Below are positions 1 to 6,152 of a DNA stretch of 7,119 bases, piece by piece. Below the pieces are notes generated by a model that saw nothing but the letters and a program-made list of their open reading frames with translations, did not search any database and was not told where the DNA came from. Position 1 is the stretch's first letter. Each line of letters starts with the position of its first letter. Position numbers and translations under genes: made by a program. Origin of the DNA: Puniceicoccales bacterium (GTDB lineage Bacteria > Verrucomicrobiota > Verrucomicrobiia > Opitutales > JAIRLM01); contig JAITFC010000071.1 in the NCBI GenBank assembly GCA_031281635.1, positions 1 to 7,119 on the forward strand, written 5' to 3'.

Positions 1-11
1 GCGCAAAAAAA

Positions 12-1268
12 TTAATCCAAACTTTCCCGTTTCATGGAGGCGGGGAATTGCAGGCGCAGGAGTGGTCTTCCGATGATTGCGGAACTGGGGATGGCTCCGA
101 AAAATCGACTGTCGCAGCTGTTCGTGGAGTGATCGCCGAGAACAAATAAGCTATCCGCCGGAACGTCGACGGGCGCCGAAGTCAGAGCTCCAAGGGCTCG
201 ATAGCCGACATATGGTGTTTCGTGCGTGTTGTTTGCGCGCATTGGCGGAGAAAAATTTGCGATGGAGCCGTTGACAAAGAGTTGTTCATTGGCAATGCTA
301 ACGCGATCTCCTTCTAAGCCAACGACACGCTTAATGTAGTAGCGACTTTCCTTTTGCAGTGCGGGCACGCGATCGGTTCGCCAAACAGCTGCTTCGCCGC
401 GGCGGAGCGGGAAAAAATGCGGCGTCAGACGGTCCACGAGAACAATATCTCCCGGAATGATGGTGAATTGTAGAATTGTTTCTCCCACACGGACAGTTTT
501 CCCGGTATCGATTTGGTAGGATCCGTTGCGGCGTACAATTTTAGCGTTTTTCAATGCGTCAATGGGACGCTTTACGGCGGAATGGGGGAAAAATTGGCGG
601 GCTAGCAGCAATTCGAAATCGAAATTCGTCGGCACATACACGGGCACGGGCGTATCTCCGACAAAGATGGTGTAGCAGCGCTCGCGCAACCACTTACCGT
701 GGCGCAGACCTAGAATGGGACAGTTTTCATAGGGTAGCAGCGAGGATTGGCGACGCATTTCCTGCGACGAATTAATTGGGATGTAAATATTTCCCTTGGA
801 AGGGCTTTTGACGTTTATTGCTGACGAAAACAAGCCGGGTTTGCTATCACCAATGGCGAACGACATCCCGCGATACGTTGGCCACATGGAATTCGTTGGT
901 ATGTTGAACAGCTGCAGGAAGAAAACGCGCAAAATCAGGACGACGACAACGGTGGCAAACATCGCCTCGCACCCATTTTCCCCGGGAAACGTTCGGGACA
1001 TCTCCTCTGCGCCCAGCGATTTAAGAAATTCCTCCGCCGAATCCAGTTCGCCGTCGGAAAGTAAGTTTTTTCCAATGGCACCGCGCAACTTTTCGGATAA
1101 GACATGTAAATTTGCCAGTTGCTCCTTTGCCAGCAAATCATTTCTAAAATTGGAAATTCTTCTGGCCCAGCTTAGTAGCGCTTTGTGCTGCGCACGTCTC
1201 CATCGCACACTTTTCCGCCTGGACCGCCAAAAGGCGATAAAACGGTCGGCACCAAAAAATTTCCCCAT
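12..1268 (-). CDS. lepB: Signal peptidase I (LepB), with long insert between catalytic boxes
   Basis: Membrane-bound serine protease of the S26 family; it removes signal peptides from Sec- and Tat-exported proteins on the periplasmic face of the inner membrane. The 418-residue protein has a basic, mostly helical N-terminal region (about 1-100), then one clear membrane segment (about 103-121). Right after it comes box B, IPTNSMWPTY, with the catalytic Ser127. Box C is GDIVLVDRL (273-281). Box D is YYIKRVVGLEGDRV with the general base Lys313. Box E is GDHSTNSCDSRFFG (378-391). Ser and Lys are 186 residues apart, against about 55 in E. coli LepB, because some 140 residues sit between boxes B and C. 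From memory, such inserts are typical of verrucomicrobial and chlamydial enzymes. The usual P-S/T-G-S-M is P-T-N-S-M here, and GDN in box E is GDH. The ATG at 1268 follows only a weak GAGA-type ribosome site. It is divergent from the autotransporter gene. All catalytic residues are present, so activity is expected. Confidence 0.94.
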   Translation of the reverse strand: MGKFFGADRFIAFWRSRRKSVRWRRAQHKALLSWARRISNFRNDLLAKEQLANLHVLSEKLRGAIGKNLLSDGELDSAEEFLKSLGAEEMSRTFPGENGCEAMFATVVVVLILRVFFLQLFNIPTNSMWPTYRGMSFAIGDSKPGLFSSAINVKSPSKGNIYIPINSSQEMRRQSSLLPYENCPILGLRHGKWLRERCYTIFVGDTPVPVYVPTNFDFELLLARQFFPHSAVKRPIDALKNAKIVRRNGSYQIDTGKTVRVGETILQFTIIPGDIVLVDRLTPHFFPLRRGEAAVWRTDRVPALQKESRYYIKRVVGLEGDRVSIANEQLFVNGSIANFSPPMRANNTHETPYVGYRALGALTSAPVDVPADSLFVLGDHSTNSCDSRFFGAIPSSAIIGRPLLRLQFPASMKRESLD

Positions 1269-1348
1269 CCATCTCTTTGCAATCTATTTTCCGTTCGACG
1301 TCAACGTTTTCCGAGAAAAACAACGCGAAAATTTTCCAACCTTAAAAT

Positions 1349-1362
1349 GTGAAAAAATTCAC
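1349..1362. repeat. Perfect 14-bp palindrome in the lepB/autotransporter intergenic region
   Basis: GTGAA-AAAA-TTCAC is a perfect 5-bp inverted repeat with an AAAA centre. It is flanked by AAAA on the left and TTTT on the right, which pair again across one T-T mismatch, giving roughly a 24-bp dyad. It lies between two divergent genes, 43 bp before the autotransporter start. The position suits an operator for a dimeric regulator. Read on the plus strand it also resembles a weak A/T-rich hairpin followed by T residues, but no gene upstream on that strand needs a terminator. Confidence 0.4.
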
Positions 1363-1370
1363 TTTTTCTC

Positions 1371-1398
1371 TTGCATCGCCCAGACCTGCGAGTAAAAT
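1371..1398 (+). promoter_or_regulatory. Possible sigma-70-type promoter for the autotransporter
   Basis: TTGCAT (1371-1376) and TAAAAT (1393-1398) are separated by 16 bp. The -10 box matches 5 of 6 consensus bases, the -35 box only 3 of 6. Transcription from this site would start at about 1405, the A of the ATG, giving a leaderless or nearly leaderless message; that agrees with the absence of a Shine-Dalgarno sequence before this start. This is inferred from spacing and consensus only. Confidence 0.35.
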
Positions 1399-1404
1399 AT
1401 TGCG

Positions 1405-3897
1405 ATGACAGCGAGACAGTCCATTTATAGGCGTTTTTTGTGCTTAGTTGGAGCGTTTTTATGTAGCATAAATACCGGTTTTGCTGATGAAATAAATGGA
1501 GCATCTGCTCTCACTGGCTTAATTAATGACAAAATTATTCAATTTGAAGAAGAAAGATATAGTTTTATTGGTACGGCACGATTTGGCGATGGCGGCTGGA
1601 AATTACTTGGAACACACTCGGATAACGGTGAAATTTTGTCAATACTAGACGGCAATAGTAAAGTACAGCTTTTTGGATTCTATGACAGTACAAATAGCAT
1701 AGTGTTTGCAGGTACTGCATGGTTGTCGTTCAGGAATGGTAAAGCCCTATTCTATGGAGGCGCAATGCATACCAACGTGCTGACTGGCAATATTGCTAAT
1801 TCGGAATTTATATCAAACAGGGCAGGAGTAAACGGCGGTGCGATGTTTGCTATCAATTCTTGCAGTGCTATTTTGAAGTCAGTGTTTCAAAACAATGAGG
1901 CTTCATGTCACGGCGGCGCGTTATACGTTACTTCCAATTGGTTGTGTCTAGTTGATAATATCGAGGAAAGTGATGCAAGTTTTAGTGATAATGGAGATAC
2001 ATTATTTCTAAGCAATAAAGCTGGCATATTTGGCGGAGCAGTGTACGTAGGTGGATCGGCGAATGTCTATGCGGCATTTGGGGATATGATTTTTCAAGGA
2101 AATCAAGATAATGTTACTACTGATGGTAAAAGTAATGCAATGCATTTCAGAAATTTGAATAATAACGACACCGTAACACTATCCGCTTTTGATAAACACA
2201 CCATGCGCTTCTACGATCCCATAAGTAGCAATGTTGATAATCCAAATCTCACAATTCGCATTAACGGCGCGCTGGCAGAGACGACAGGTAGTCCGGAAAT
2301 CAATGGTCTTGGAACATGGGCGGCGAGGCAGACGGGGACAGTGCTGTTTGATTGGTTCCAATCGAATGTGTATTTTGGCAATACCACCGTGAGCAATGGC
2401 ACGATGGCTCTGCACAACGGAGCGATATTCGGCGCAAGTGAAAACGAAGATAGCACATTCACGCTGGAGCTTGGAGCCGCGTTGCGCGTTGCCTACGAAC
2501 AGGAAAAGCGCACCTACAAATTGGAGCCGAATGGTAGCTTTAAAAGAAATGATCGGAGTAAAATCGAACTAGTTCTTCCGTCCTATGAAAATTGCAATAT
2601 TTGCGCTATTAATGCTAGGACATTAAATTTAAATGGGGCGTTGCACTTTGACATTGCGAAAAGTGTCCCGCAAAATGCCGTACTTTTGGAGGCAAACGGC
2701 GACGTATTTTTCGGCAAAAATACTGAAATAACACTTTCCGCTGCCCGCAAGTTATCCCTAAAAACTGGCGATAGAGTAGTTCTCATTAGTGCGGTAAACC
2801 AACTGAGCGGATTGCCCACTCGGCAGAAAGTGTATGCGCAATTAGGCATAGCGTTCACACAGCCGTTTGAAATAGCAATAAATGAGAACTCGCTACAGGC
2901 GATCTTGCTCGGAAATCTCACCGCTCATCCGCAGATGAAGTCTATTAGCAACTGTTACGTCTCCGGAATGCACGTTGTAAATAACTCAGCGGACATCATT
3001 TCAGATTTGCACATTTCGCAGTTAAATAATGGCAAGTTGACGAGTCGAAAGTCGAGCAAACATCTCTTCATCATTCCGTCGTCCGTCGGCAAATTAAAGT
3101 ATGGCAAAAATGCGAATTGCGAAACTAGAATTATGTCACTAACAGGAGGCGCCTGCCTGCGTGCGACACTCTCGGGGCGCGATGTGGAATTTAGGCAATT
3201 TTTTGACTGCGGATTTGCAAGAAATAACACGCGTAATATCCTCGATGAGAATGATTTTTCCATCTCAAGAACGGTCCGAGGCAAGGGCAAAAGTCACAGC
3301 TACGCCGGTGGGATGTCGGTACGCGTGAGTTTTGACGAAAGTTCCTGGATCAGAGGATATTGCGAGGGCTCCTGCCGAATTGGCCAACTCTCCAACGATT
3401 GGGTGAGTGACGATTTGCGCGGCGGAGAAAATTCTCACACCAAATGCAAAATGTCTAATTGGTTTTACGGAGGGCATTTAACACTTTGCTATGCGGTGCG
3501 GCGAAATCCAGCGGCGGCCGTTGATTTCTACGGAAAATGCCTCTGGTCGCACCGCCCCGGCAGCCATGCAAAACTCGACAAAGACACGGTGTCTTTCGAT
3601 TCCGTCGATTCCGTGCGCATGAAAATTGGTGCAACTATCTCCCGTTCAACGAAAGAAAATCTCGCCGTTCGCGCCACAGCGGGTCTTGAATGCGAACTGG
3701 ACGGGAAATCCCGGGCAACAATCGGCGGCTATGCCATTCCAGCGTCGTCACTTAGAGGTAATAGCGCCGTCGGAGAAGTGCAGCTGAGCTGGCGACCGTC
3801 CATCCGAAAAAATCTCGCCATCGATCTCGGCCTGAAAGGATATACCGGTGCAAGAGAGGGAATTAGCGGGTATGTACAGGTTTCTAGGGTCATTTGA
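1405..3897 (+). CDS. Autotransporter (type V secretion) with Pmp-like GGA/FxxN repeats
   Basis: An 830-residue surface protein. The N-terminus is a Sec signal peptide (basic start, hydrophobic core 11-22) with likely cleavage after Ala27 (NTGFA-DE). The passenger carries four GGA(M/L/V) motifs at 118, 144, 170 and 210 with interleaved FxxN motifs FISN, FQNN, FSDN, FLSN and FQGN, the signature of chlamydial polymorphic membrane proteins and expected to form a beta-helix. Residues about 290-375 (GTVLFD, NTTV, GTMAL, GAIFGA) resemble the linker found before autotransporter barrels. From about 565 to 830 the alternating polar/hydrophobic pattern fits a 12-stranded outer-membrane barrel, with family-like stretches such as GGYAIPASSLRGN (774-786). 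The last residues, VQVSRVI, end in Ile rather than the usual aromatic residue. The mature protein has 15 cysteines, nine of them at 572-763, unusual for this class. Base composition changes sharply along the gene. Function of the passenger (adhesion or other surface role) is not shown by the sequence. Confidence 0.9.
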   Translation: MTARQSIYRRFLCLVGAFLCSINTGFADEINGASALTGLINDKIIQFEEERYSFIGTARFGDGGWKLLGTHSDNGEILSILDGNSKVQLFGFYDSTNSIVFAGTAWLSFRNGKALFYGGAMHTNVLTGNIANSEFISNRAGVNGGAMFAINSCSAILKSVFQNNEASCHGGALYVTSNWLCLVDNIEESDASFSDNGDTLFLSNKAGIFGGAVYVGGSANVYAAFGDMIFQGNQDNVTTDGKSNAMHFRNLNNNDTVTLSAFDKHTMRFYDPISSNVDNPNLTIRINGALAETTGSPEINGLGTWAARQTGTVLFDWFQSNVYFGNTTVSNGTMALHNGAIFGASENEDSTFTLELGAALRVAYEQEKRTYKLEPNGSFKRNDRSKIELVLPSYENCNICAINARTLNLNGALHFDIAKSVPQNAVLLEANGDVFFGKNTEITLSAARKLSLKTGDRVVLISAVNQLSGLPTRQKVYAQLGIAFTQPFEIAINENSLQAILLGNLTAHPQMKSISNCYVSGMHVVNNSADIISDLHISQLNNGKLTSRKSSKHLFIIPSSVGKLKYGKNANCETRIMSLTGGACLRATLSGRDVEFRQFFDCGFARNNTRNILDENDFSISRTVRGKGKSHSYAGGMSVRVSFDESSWIRGYCEGSCRIGQLSNDWVSDDLRGGENSHTKCKMSNWFYGGHLTLCYAVRRNPAAAVDFYGKCLWSHRPGSHAKLDKDTVSFDSVDSVRMKIGATISRSTKENLAVRATAGLECELDGKSRATIGGYAIPASSLRGNSAVGEVQLSWRPSIRKNLAIDLGLKGYTGAREGISGYVQVSRVI

Positions 3898-3972
3898 TTT
3901 CACGACAGACTATTTTTTCTGCGCCATAGTCATTAGCTTACGTTAAGCCAACTCTAAAAGTGAAGGCGCCAA

Positions 3973-4020
3973 CGTCAACAAGAATGGCTATATCATTGAC
4001 GACGTATATTAAGTTTTTTT
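3973..4020 (+). terminator. Weak candidate terminator after the autotransporter
   Basis: CGTCAA (3973-3978) can pair with TTGACG (3996-4001) around a 17-nt loop, and a run of seven T follows at 4014-4020. The T run begins 12 nt after the stem and the stem has only six pairs, so it is a poor match to a canonical intrinsic terminator. The location between convergent genes is where one is expected. A smaller hairpin, GCTTA-CGT-TAAGC, lies at about 3936-3948. Confidence 0.28.
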
Positions 4021-4043
4021 CAATTCTCGAAAATCAAAAAAAC
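4013..4043. repeat. T7/A7 inverted repeat abutting the mraY stop codon
   Basis: GTTTTTTT (4013-4020) and AAAAAAAC (4036-4043) are perfect 8-bp inverted arms around a 15-nt AT-rich spacer. The right arm touches the mraY stop codon, so the mraY message runs straight from its stop into seven U residues. Each strand therefore meets a T run at the convergent junction. It may help both transcripts to stop, but the mraY side has no GC-rich stem before its T run. Confidence 0.35.
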
Positions 4044-5210
4044 CTATTGGCATAGGAGGGTGATGCCGGCACCGATGAGGGACAAAATCCAAAAACGCGT
4101 GACCATGGCAGGTTCGGGCCAACCGCCCAGCTCGAAATGGTGATGCAAGGGAGCCATGCGAAAAATGCGCCGACCGCCGGTAAATTTAAAATAATAGACC
4201 TGTGAGATTACGGAAAGTGCTTCGAGAACAAATACGCAGCCGACGATGGCCAGTGCGAATGGCTGGCGGATCAAAAATGCCACAATGCCGAACAGGCCGC
4301 CGATGGCGAGTGACCCGGTGTCACCCATGAAAATTTGTGCCGGATGGGCGTTAAACCACAAAAATGCGCCGAGACTTCCGGTAAGGGCGGACAAAACAAC
4401 GGCAAGCTCCTGAACGGCAAGGTTTTCATCGCGGCCACTGAGCCACCCGCACAGAGACCTTTGTGGTGCGTGGCTGACATCGGCGCAGAGGATGAGCAGG
4501 GTGATGGCAACGATGATGGCACAGCCGCAGGCAAGTCCGTCGGCCCCATCGGTTAAATTGACCGCATTGGCTGACCCGGCAATGACGAGAAATGCAAACG
4601 CGAACAGAAAAATTGTCGGCATGTGGCCGATCAGCGGAGTACTCTTGACGGGAATCCAAAGCTCGTGAAGAACGGTAAAAAATCCGCGGCAGGAGGCCCA
4701 GATGCACAGAAGGACGGCCACGATGAGCAATCCCTGGACGAGCAATTTTTTGCGACCGCGGATTCCCCGGCTGCTGCGTCCTTTTATTTTTGCAAAATCG
4801 TCGGCAAAACCGATGGCGGCGAAGCCGGTAAACGTTGCCAAAGTAGCCCACACAAGCACGTTACAATGACAATGGACCAGCGAGGAAATGCAAGTTGTTG
4901 CCCAGATCACGATTCCACCCATCGTTGGCGTGTGCAGCTTCGACGCGTGCAGATCCGCCAGTTCGCGCACTTCTCCTCTGGCACGGAAAATTTGCTCCAA
5001 TCTCCTCGCCCGCAGCCACTTAATGAAGAATGGCATGGCGAGAAATGTCAGAAATAGGGACGAAAAGAATGCCCAATAGCAGCGTGCAGTATCAGCCACG
5101 TGCGCATCATACTTTCCGCAATATAAATGCAAGAAAAAAGCATTTTCATGGAGAAAAATTCGTCTAGTGGCACTGCTTGCAATGAAATAAATAGATCCCA
5201 TGTAGCCCAT
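4044..5210 (-). CDS. mraY: Phospho-N-acetylmuramoyl-pentapeptide-transferase (MraY)
   Basis: Integral inner-membrane enzyme that moves phospho-MurNAc-pentapeptide from UDP to undecaprenyl phosphate, making lipid I, the first membrane step of peptidoglycan synthesis. With the ATG at 5210 it has 388 residues, slightly above the usual 360 or so. Family motifs in order: KLHTPTMGG (91-99); FADDFAKIKG with the Asp137-Asp138 pair; NLTDGADGLA (218-227; the usual form is NLTDGLDGLA); FLWFNAHPAQIFMGDTGSL with Asp297; and MAPLHHHFELGGWPE (352-366). About ten hydrophobic segments fit the known fold. An in-frame TTG at 5288 would add 26 residues without family resemblance over a stretch that folds as RNA, so I prefer 5210; the ATG at 5201 is also possible. 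No Shine-Dalgarno sequence precedes either ATG. The expected partners murF, murD and ftsW are not adjacent; neighbours are an autotransporter (convergent) and an unknown gene 117 bp upstream on the same strand. Confidence 0.96.
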   Translation of the reverse strand: MGYMGSIYFIASSATRRIFLHENAFFLHLYCGKYDAHVADTARCYWAFFSSLFLTFLAMPFFIKWLRARRLEQIFRARGEVRELADLHASKLHTPTMGGIVIWATTCISSLVHCHCNVLVWATLATFTGFAAIGFADDFAKIKGRSSRGIRGRKKLLVQGLLIVAVLLCIWASCRGFFTVLHELWIPVKSTPLIGHMPTIFLFAFAFLVIAGSANAVNLTDGADGLACGCAIIVAITLLILCADVSHAPQRSLCGWLSGRDENLAVQELAVVLSALTGSLGAFLWFNAHPAQIFMGDTGSLAIGGLFGIVAFLIRQPFALAIVGCVFVLEALSVISQVYYFKFTGGRRIFRMAPLHHHFELGGWPEPAMVTRFWILSLIGAGITLLCQ

Positions 5211-5265
5211 TCGGAGGGGCTTACGCAAAACATTTTGGAGGAGAATCTTCTCCGCCCCAAAAAAA
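5211..5265 (-). promoter_or_regulatory. mraY: Structured leader of mraY: candidate cis-acting RNA element
   Basis: On the mraY strand, directly after a run of seven T (5265-5259), the sequence can fold into a closed three-way junction. GGGGC (5258-5254) pairs with GCCCC (5220-5216). Inside are a GGAGAA/TTCTCC hairpin (5253-5240) and a CAAAA/TTTTG hairpin (5237-5226). The structure ends five bases before the preferred ATG, where a ribosome site would normally be. It also contains CTCCTCC (5244-5238), which resembles the anti-Shine-Dalgarno end of 16S rRNA. It could control mraY translation or be a coincidence of short pairings; no known riboswitch class is recognised. Confidence 0.35.
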
Positions 5266-5327
5266 TCCACCCTGCCTAAGTTTTGCAAGAGGTCTGTTCA
5301 CGGTTGGCTGGACCTAGACACCCATAC

Positions 5328-6029
5328 TCATACAAAAAAAATTCCACCGTGTGACCCGATAGCGGGAAGATTGTTCGGATCGTATTCGTGTGCCGTTACT
5401 ATCAATGACCCATCTGGCGTCTGATCAACAGTAACGCATTTTCGCTCTTCATCGAGTTTCATAATAGCAAGATATGCATGTAAATTTTCCATGGCAGAAA
5501 AATGTGTTTTGTTTTCCTCGGAAAAAGCATGTGGAATGTCCGAGGCAGAAATGTGCACTGTTTGCAAGACGCAGACTGTTCGGAGTATGGCGAGATTTGT
5601 TTTAGGACGAGTTTTCAATTCACTTCGAAGGCTTGTTACTAGAGCTTGTTCCGCAGGATATATCGGTCGAGTGACTTCCGTAAGTTTTCCCTTGAGTTTT
5701 TCAAACAATTCGTCAACGGCATTATGATCTATGACAACGGCAGCAGGCATTGCAACGGGATGAGGATTTTCCTCGCTAGGTTCGCTACTTCCGTTGGAAG
5801 ACCATATGGTCGCAAGCCACTCCAGAAATGCCATGAGAGTATCGCCAAGAAAGCCGCTGAGATTTTTTTTGACCTCAGGATCCAGTTCACCAATCTCGGT
5901 CACAACTGTTATCGCGCGATTAAGGACGTCTAATGATCTCGGCTCTCCCAAGGCGGAAGGCGGAGGCGCCGTGCTGGAAGCTGAAGGCGTCATGGGCACT
6001 TTCCTGTCTGCTGGTACTGAGCCTGTCAT
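5328..6029 (-). CDS. Hypothetical protein, 233 residues, no recognised family
   Basis: I do not recognise this protein. Residues 1-30 are low-complexity and rich in Pro, Ser and Ala. A helical stretch follows (about 33-77, including LDVLNRAITVVTEIG and a hydrophobic FLGDTLMAFLEWLATIW). A polar Ser/Glu/Pro linker spans about 78-92, then a second mainly helical block covers about 100-195. A short beta-like tail ends in GSHGGIFFV. There is no signal peptide; 60-77 is moderately hydrophobic but contains acidic residues, so a membrane anchor is doubtful. The open frame continues upstream to 6587, but that part overlaps oppA on the other strand and is rejected. Two starts compete: the ATG at 6029, without a ribosome site, and the ATG at 5993, preceded by a well-placed AGGA and giving 221 residues. 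It is divergent from oppA and 117 bp upstream of mraY. A role near the envelope or with a host is only a guess. Confidence 0.65.
   Translation of the reverse strand: MTGSVPADRKVPMTPSASSTAPPPSALGEPRSLDVLNRAITVVTEIGELDPEVKKNLSGFLGDTLMAFLEWLATIWSSNGSSEPSEENPHPVAMPAAVVIDHNAVDELFEKLKGKLTEVTRPIYPAEQALVTSLRSELKTRPKTNLAILRTVCVLQTVHISASDIPHAFSEENKTHFSAMENLHAYLAIMKLDEERKCVTVDQTPDGSLIVTAHEYDPNNLPAIGSHGGIFFV
6001..6006 (-). promoter_or_regulatory. Shine-Dalgarno-like site favouring the internal start at 5993
   Basis: On the minus strand CAGGAA is followed, 8 nt after AGGA, by the ATG at 5993. It is the best-placed ribosome-site match before a plausible start in this window and lies inside the coding frame if translation begins at 6029. 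It suggests that the unknown protein may really begin with MTPSASS, losing 12 residues. Confidence 0.45.
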
Positions 6030-6034
6030 ACAAA

Positions 6035-6060
6035 CATTATCGCAGAAACTTCTGATAATG
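6035..6060 (-). repeat. Inverted repeat at the 5' end of the unknown gene's message
   Basis: CATTATC (6035-6041) and GATAATG (6054-6060) are perfect 7-bp inverted arms. Inside them AGAA (6044-6047) pairs with TTCT (6050-6053), leaving a 2-nt bulge. The repeat lies just before the ATG at 6029 and immediately downstream of the predicted promoter, so it would form the first bases of the transcript. It could act as a 5' stabilising hairpin, a translational control element, or a DNA operator. Confidence 0.45.
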
Positions 6061-6067
6061 TAAATAA

Positions 6068-6096
6068 ATTTTACGGAAAATAAACTTTTTTCGCAA
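6068..6096 (-). promoter_or_regulatory. Predicted promoter of the unknown gene
   Basis: On the minus strand TTGCGA (6096-6091) and TAAAAT (6073-6068) are exactly 17 bp apart, matching 4 of 6 and 5 of 6 sigma-70-type consensus bases. The start point would be near 6061, giving a leader of about 31 nt to the ATG at 6029 or about 67 nt to the ATG at 5993. The surrounding DNA is A/T-rich. The call rests on sequence match only. Confidence 0.5.
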
Positions 6097-6138
6097 ATTG
6101 TGCTCGCGAAGAAAACTCGGAGAAAAACGCACAAATTT
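6095..6138. repeat. Long-spaced inverted repeat between divergent promoters
   Basis: TTGTGC (6098-6103) and GCACAA (6129-6134) are perfect inverted arms; the outer AAA and (A)TTT continue the pairing with one extra base. The arm centres are about 31 bp apart, close to three helical turns. The left arm lies just beyond the -35 box of the minus-strand gene and the right arm lies before the TTGACA upstream of oppA. A shared operator for both genes is possible; chance cannot be excluded in A/T-rich DNA. Confidence 0.3.
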
Positions 6139-6152
6139 CCCACAGATTCCAC

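Noticed and set aside
796..1395. 199-residue plus-strand frame opposite lepB
   Set aside because: It is antisense to the catalytic gene with strong motifs and has no recognisable domain; it arises from the codon pattern of lepB.
3880..3960. Frameshift at the autotransporter C-terminus that could restore an aromatic end
   Set aside because: The alternative frame reads on as FLGSFDFTTDYFFC and further residues and does not give a better barrel end; the annotated VQVSRVI keeps the strand pattern.
4426..5057. Open frames of 141 residues (minus, 4426-4851) and 144 residues (plus, 4623-5057) within mraY
   Set aside because: Both overlap the conserved MraY core; compositions are basic and low in hydrophobic order, typical of shadow frames.
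5211..5288. Longer mraY from a TTG start at 5288
   Set aside because: The 26 extra residues look unlike MraY N-termini, TTG is a rare start, and the stretch is better explained as a leader with RNA structure. Not fully excluded.
5290..5315. AGGTC...GACCT inverted repeat after the unknown gene as a terminator
   Set aside because: Only five pairs around a 16-nt loop, and the nearest T run on that strand is more than 20 nt away.
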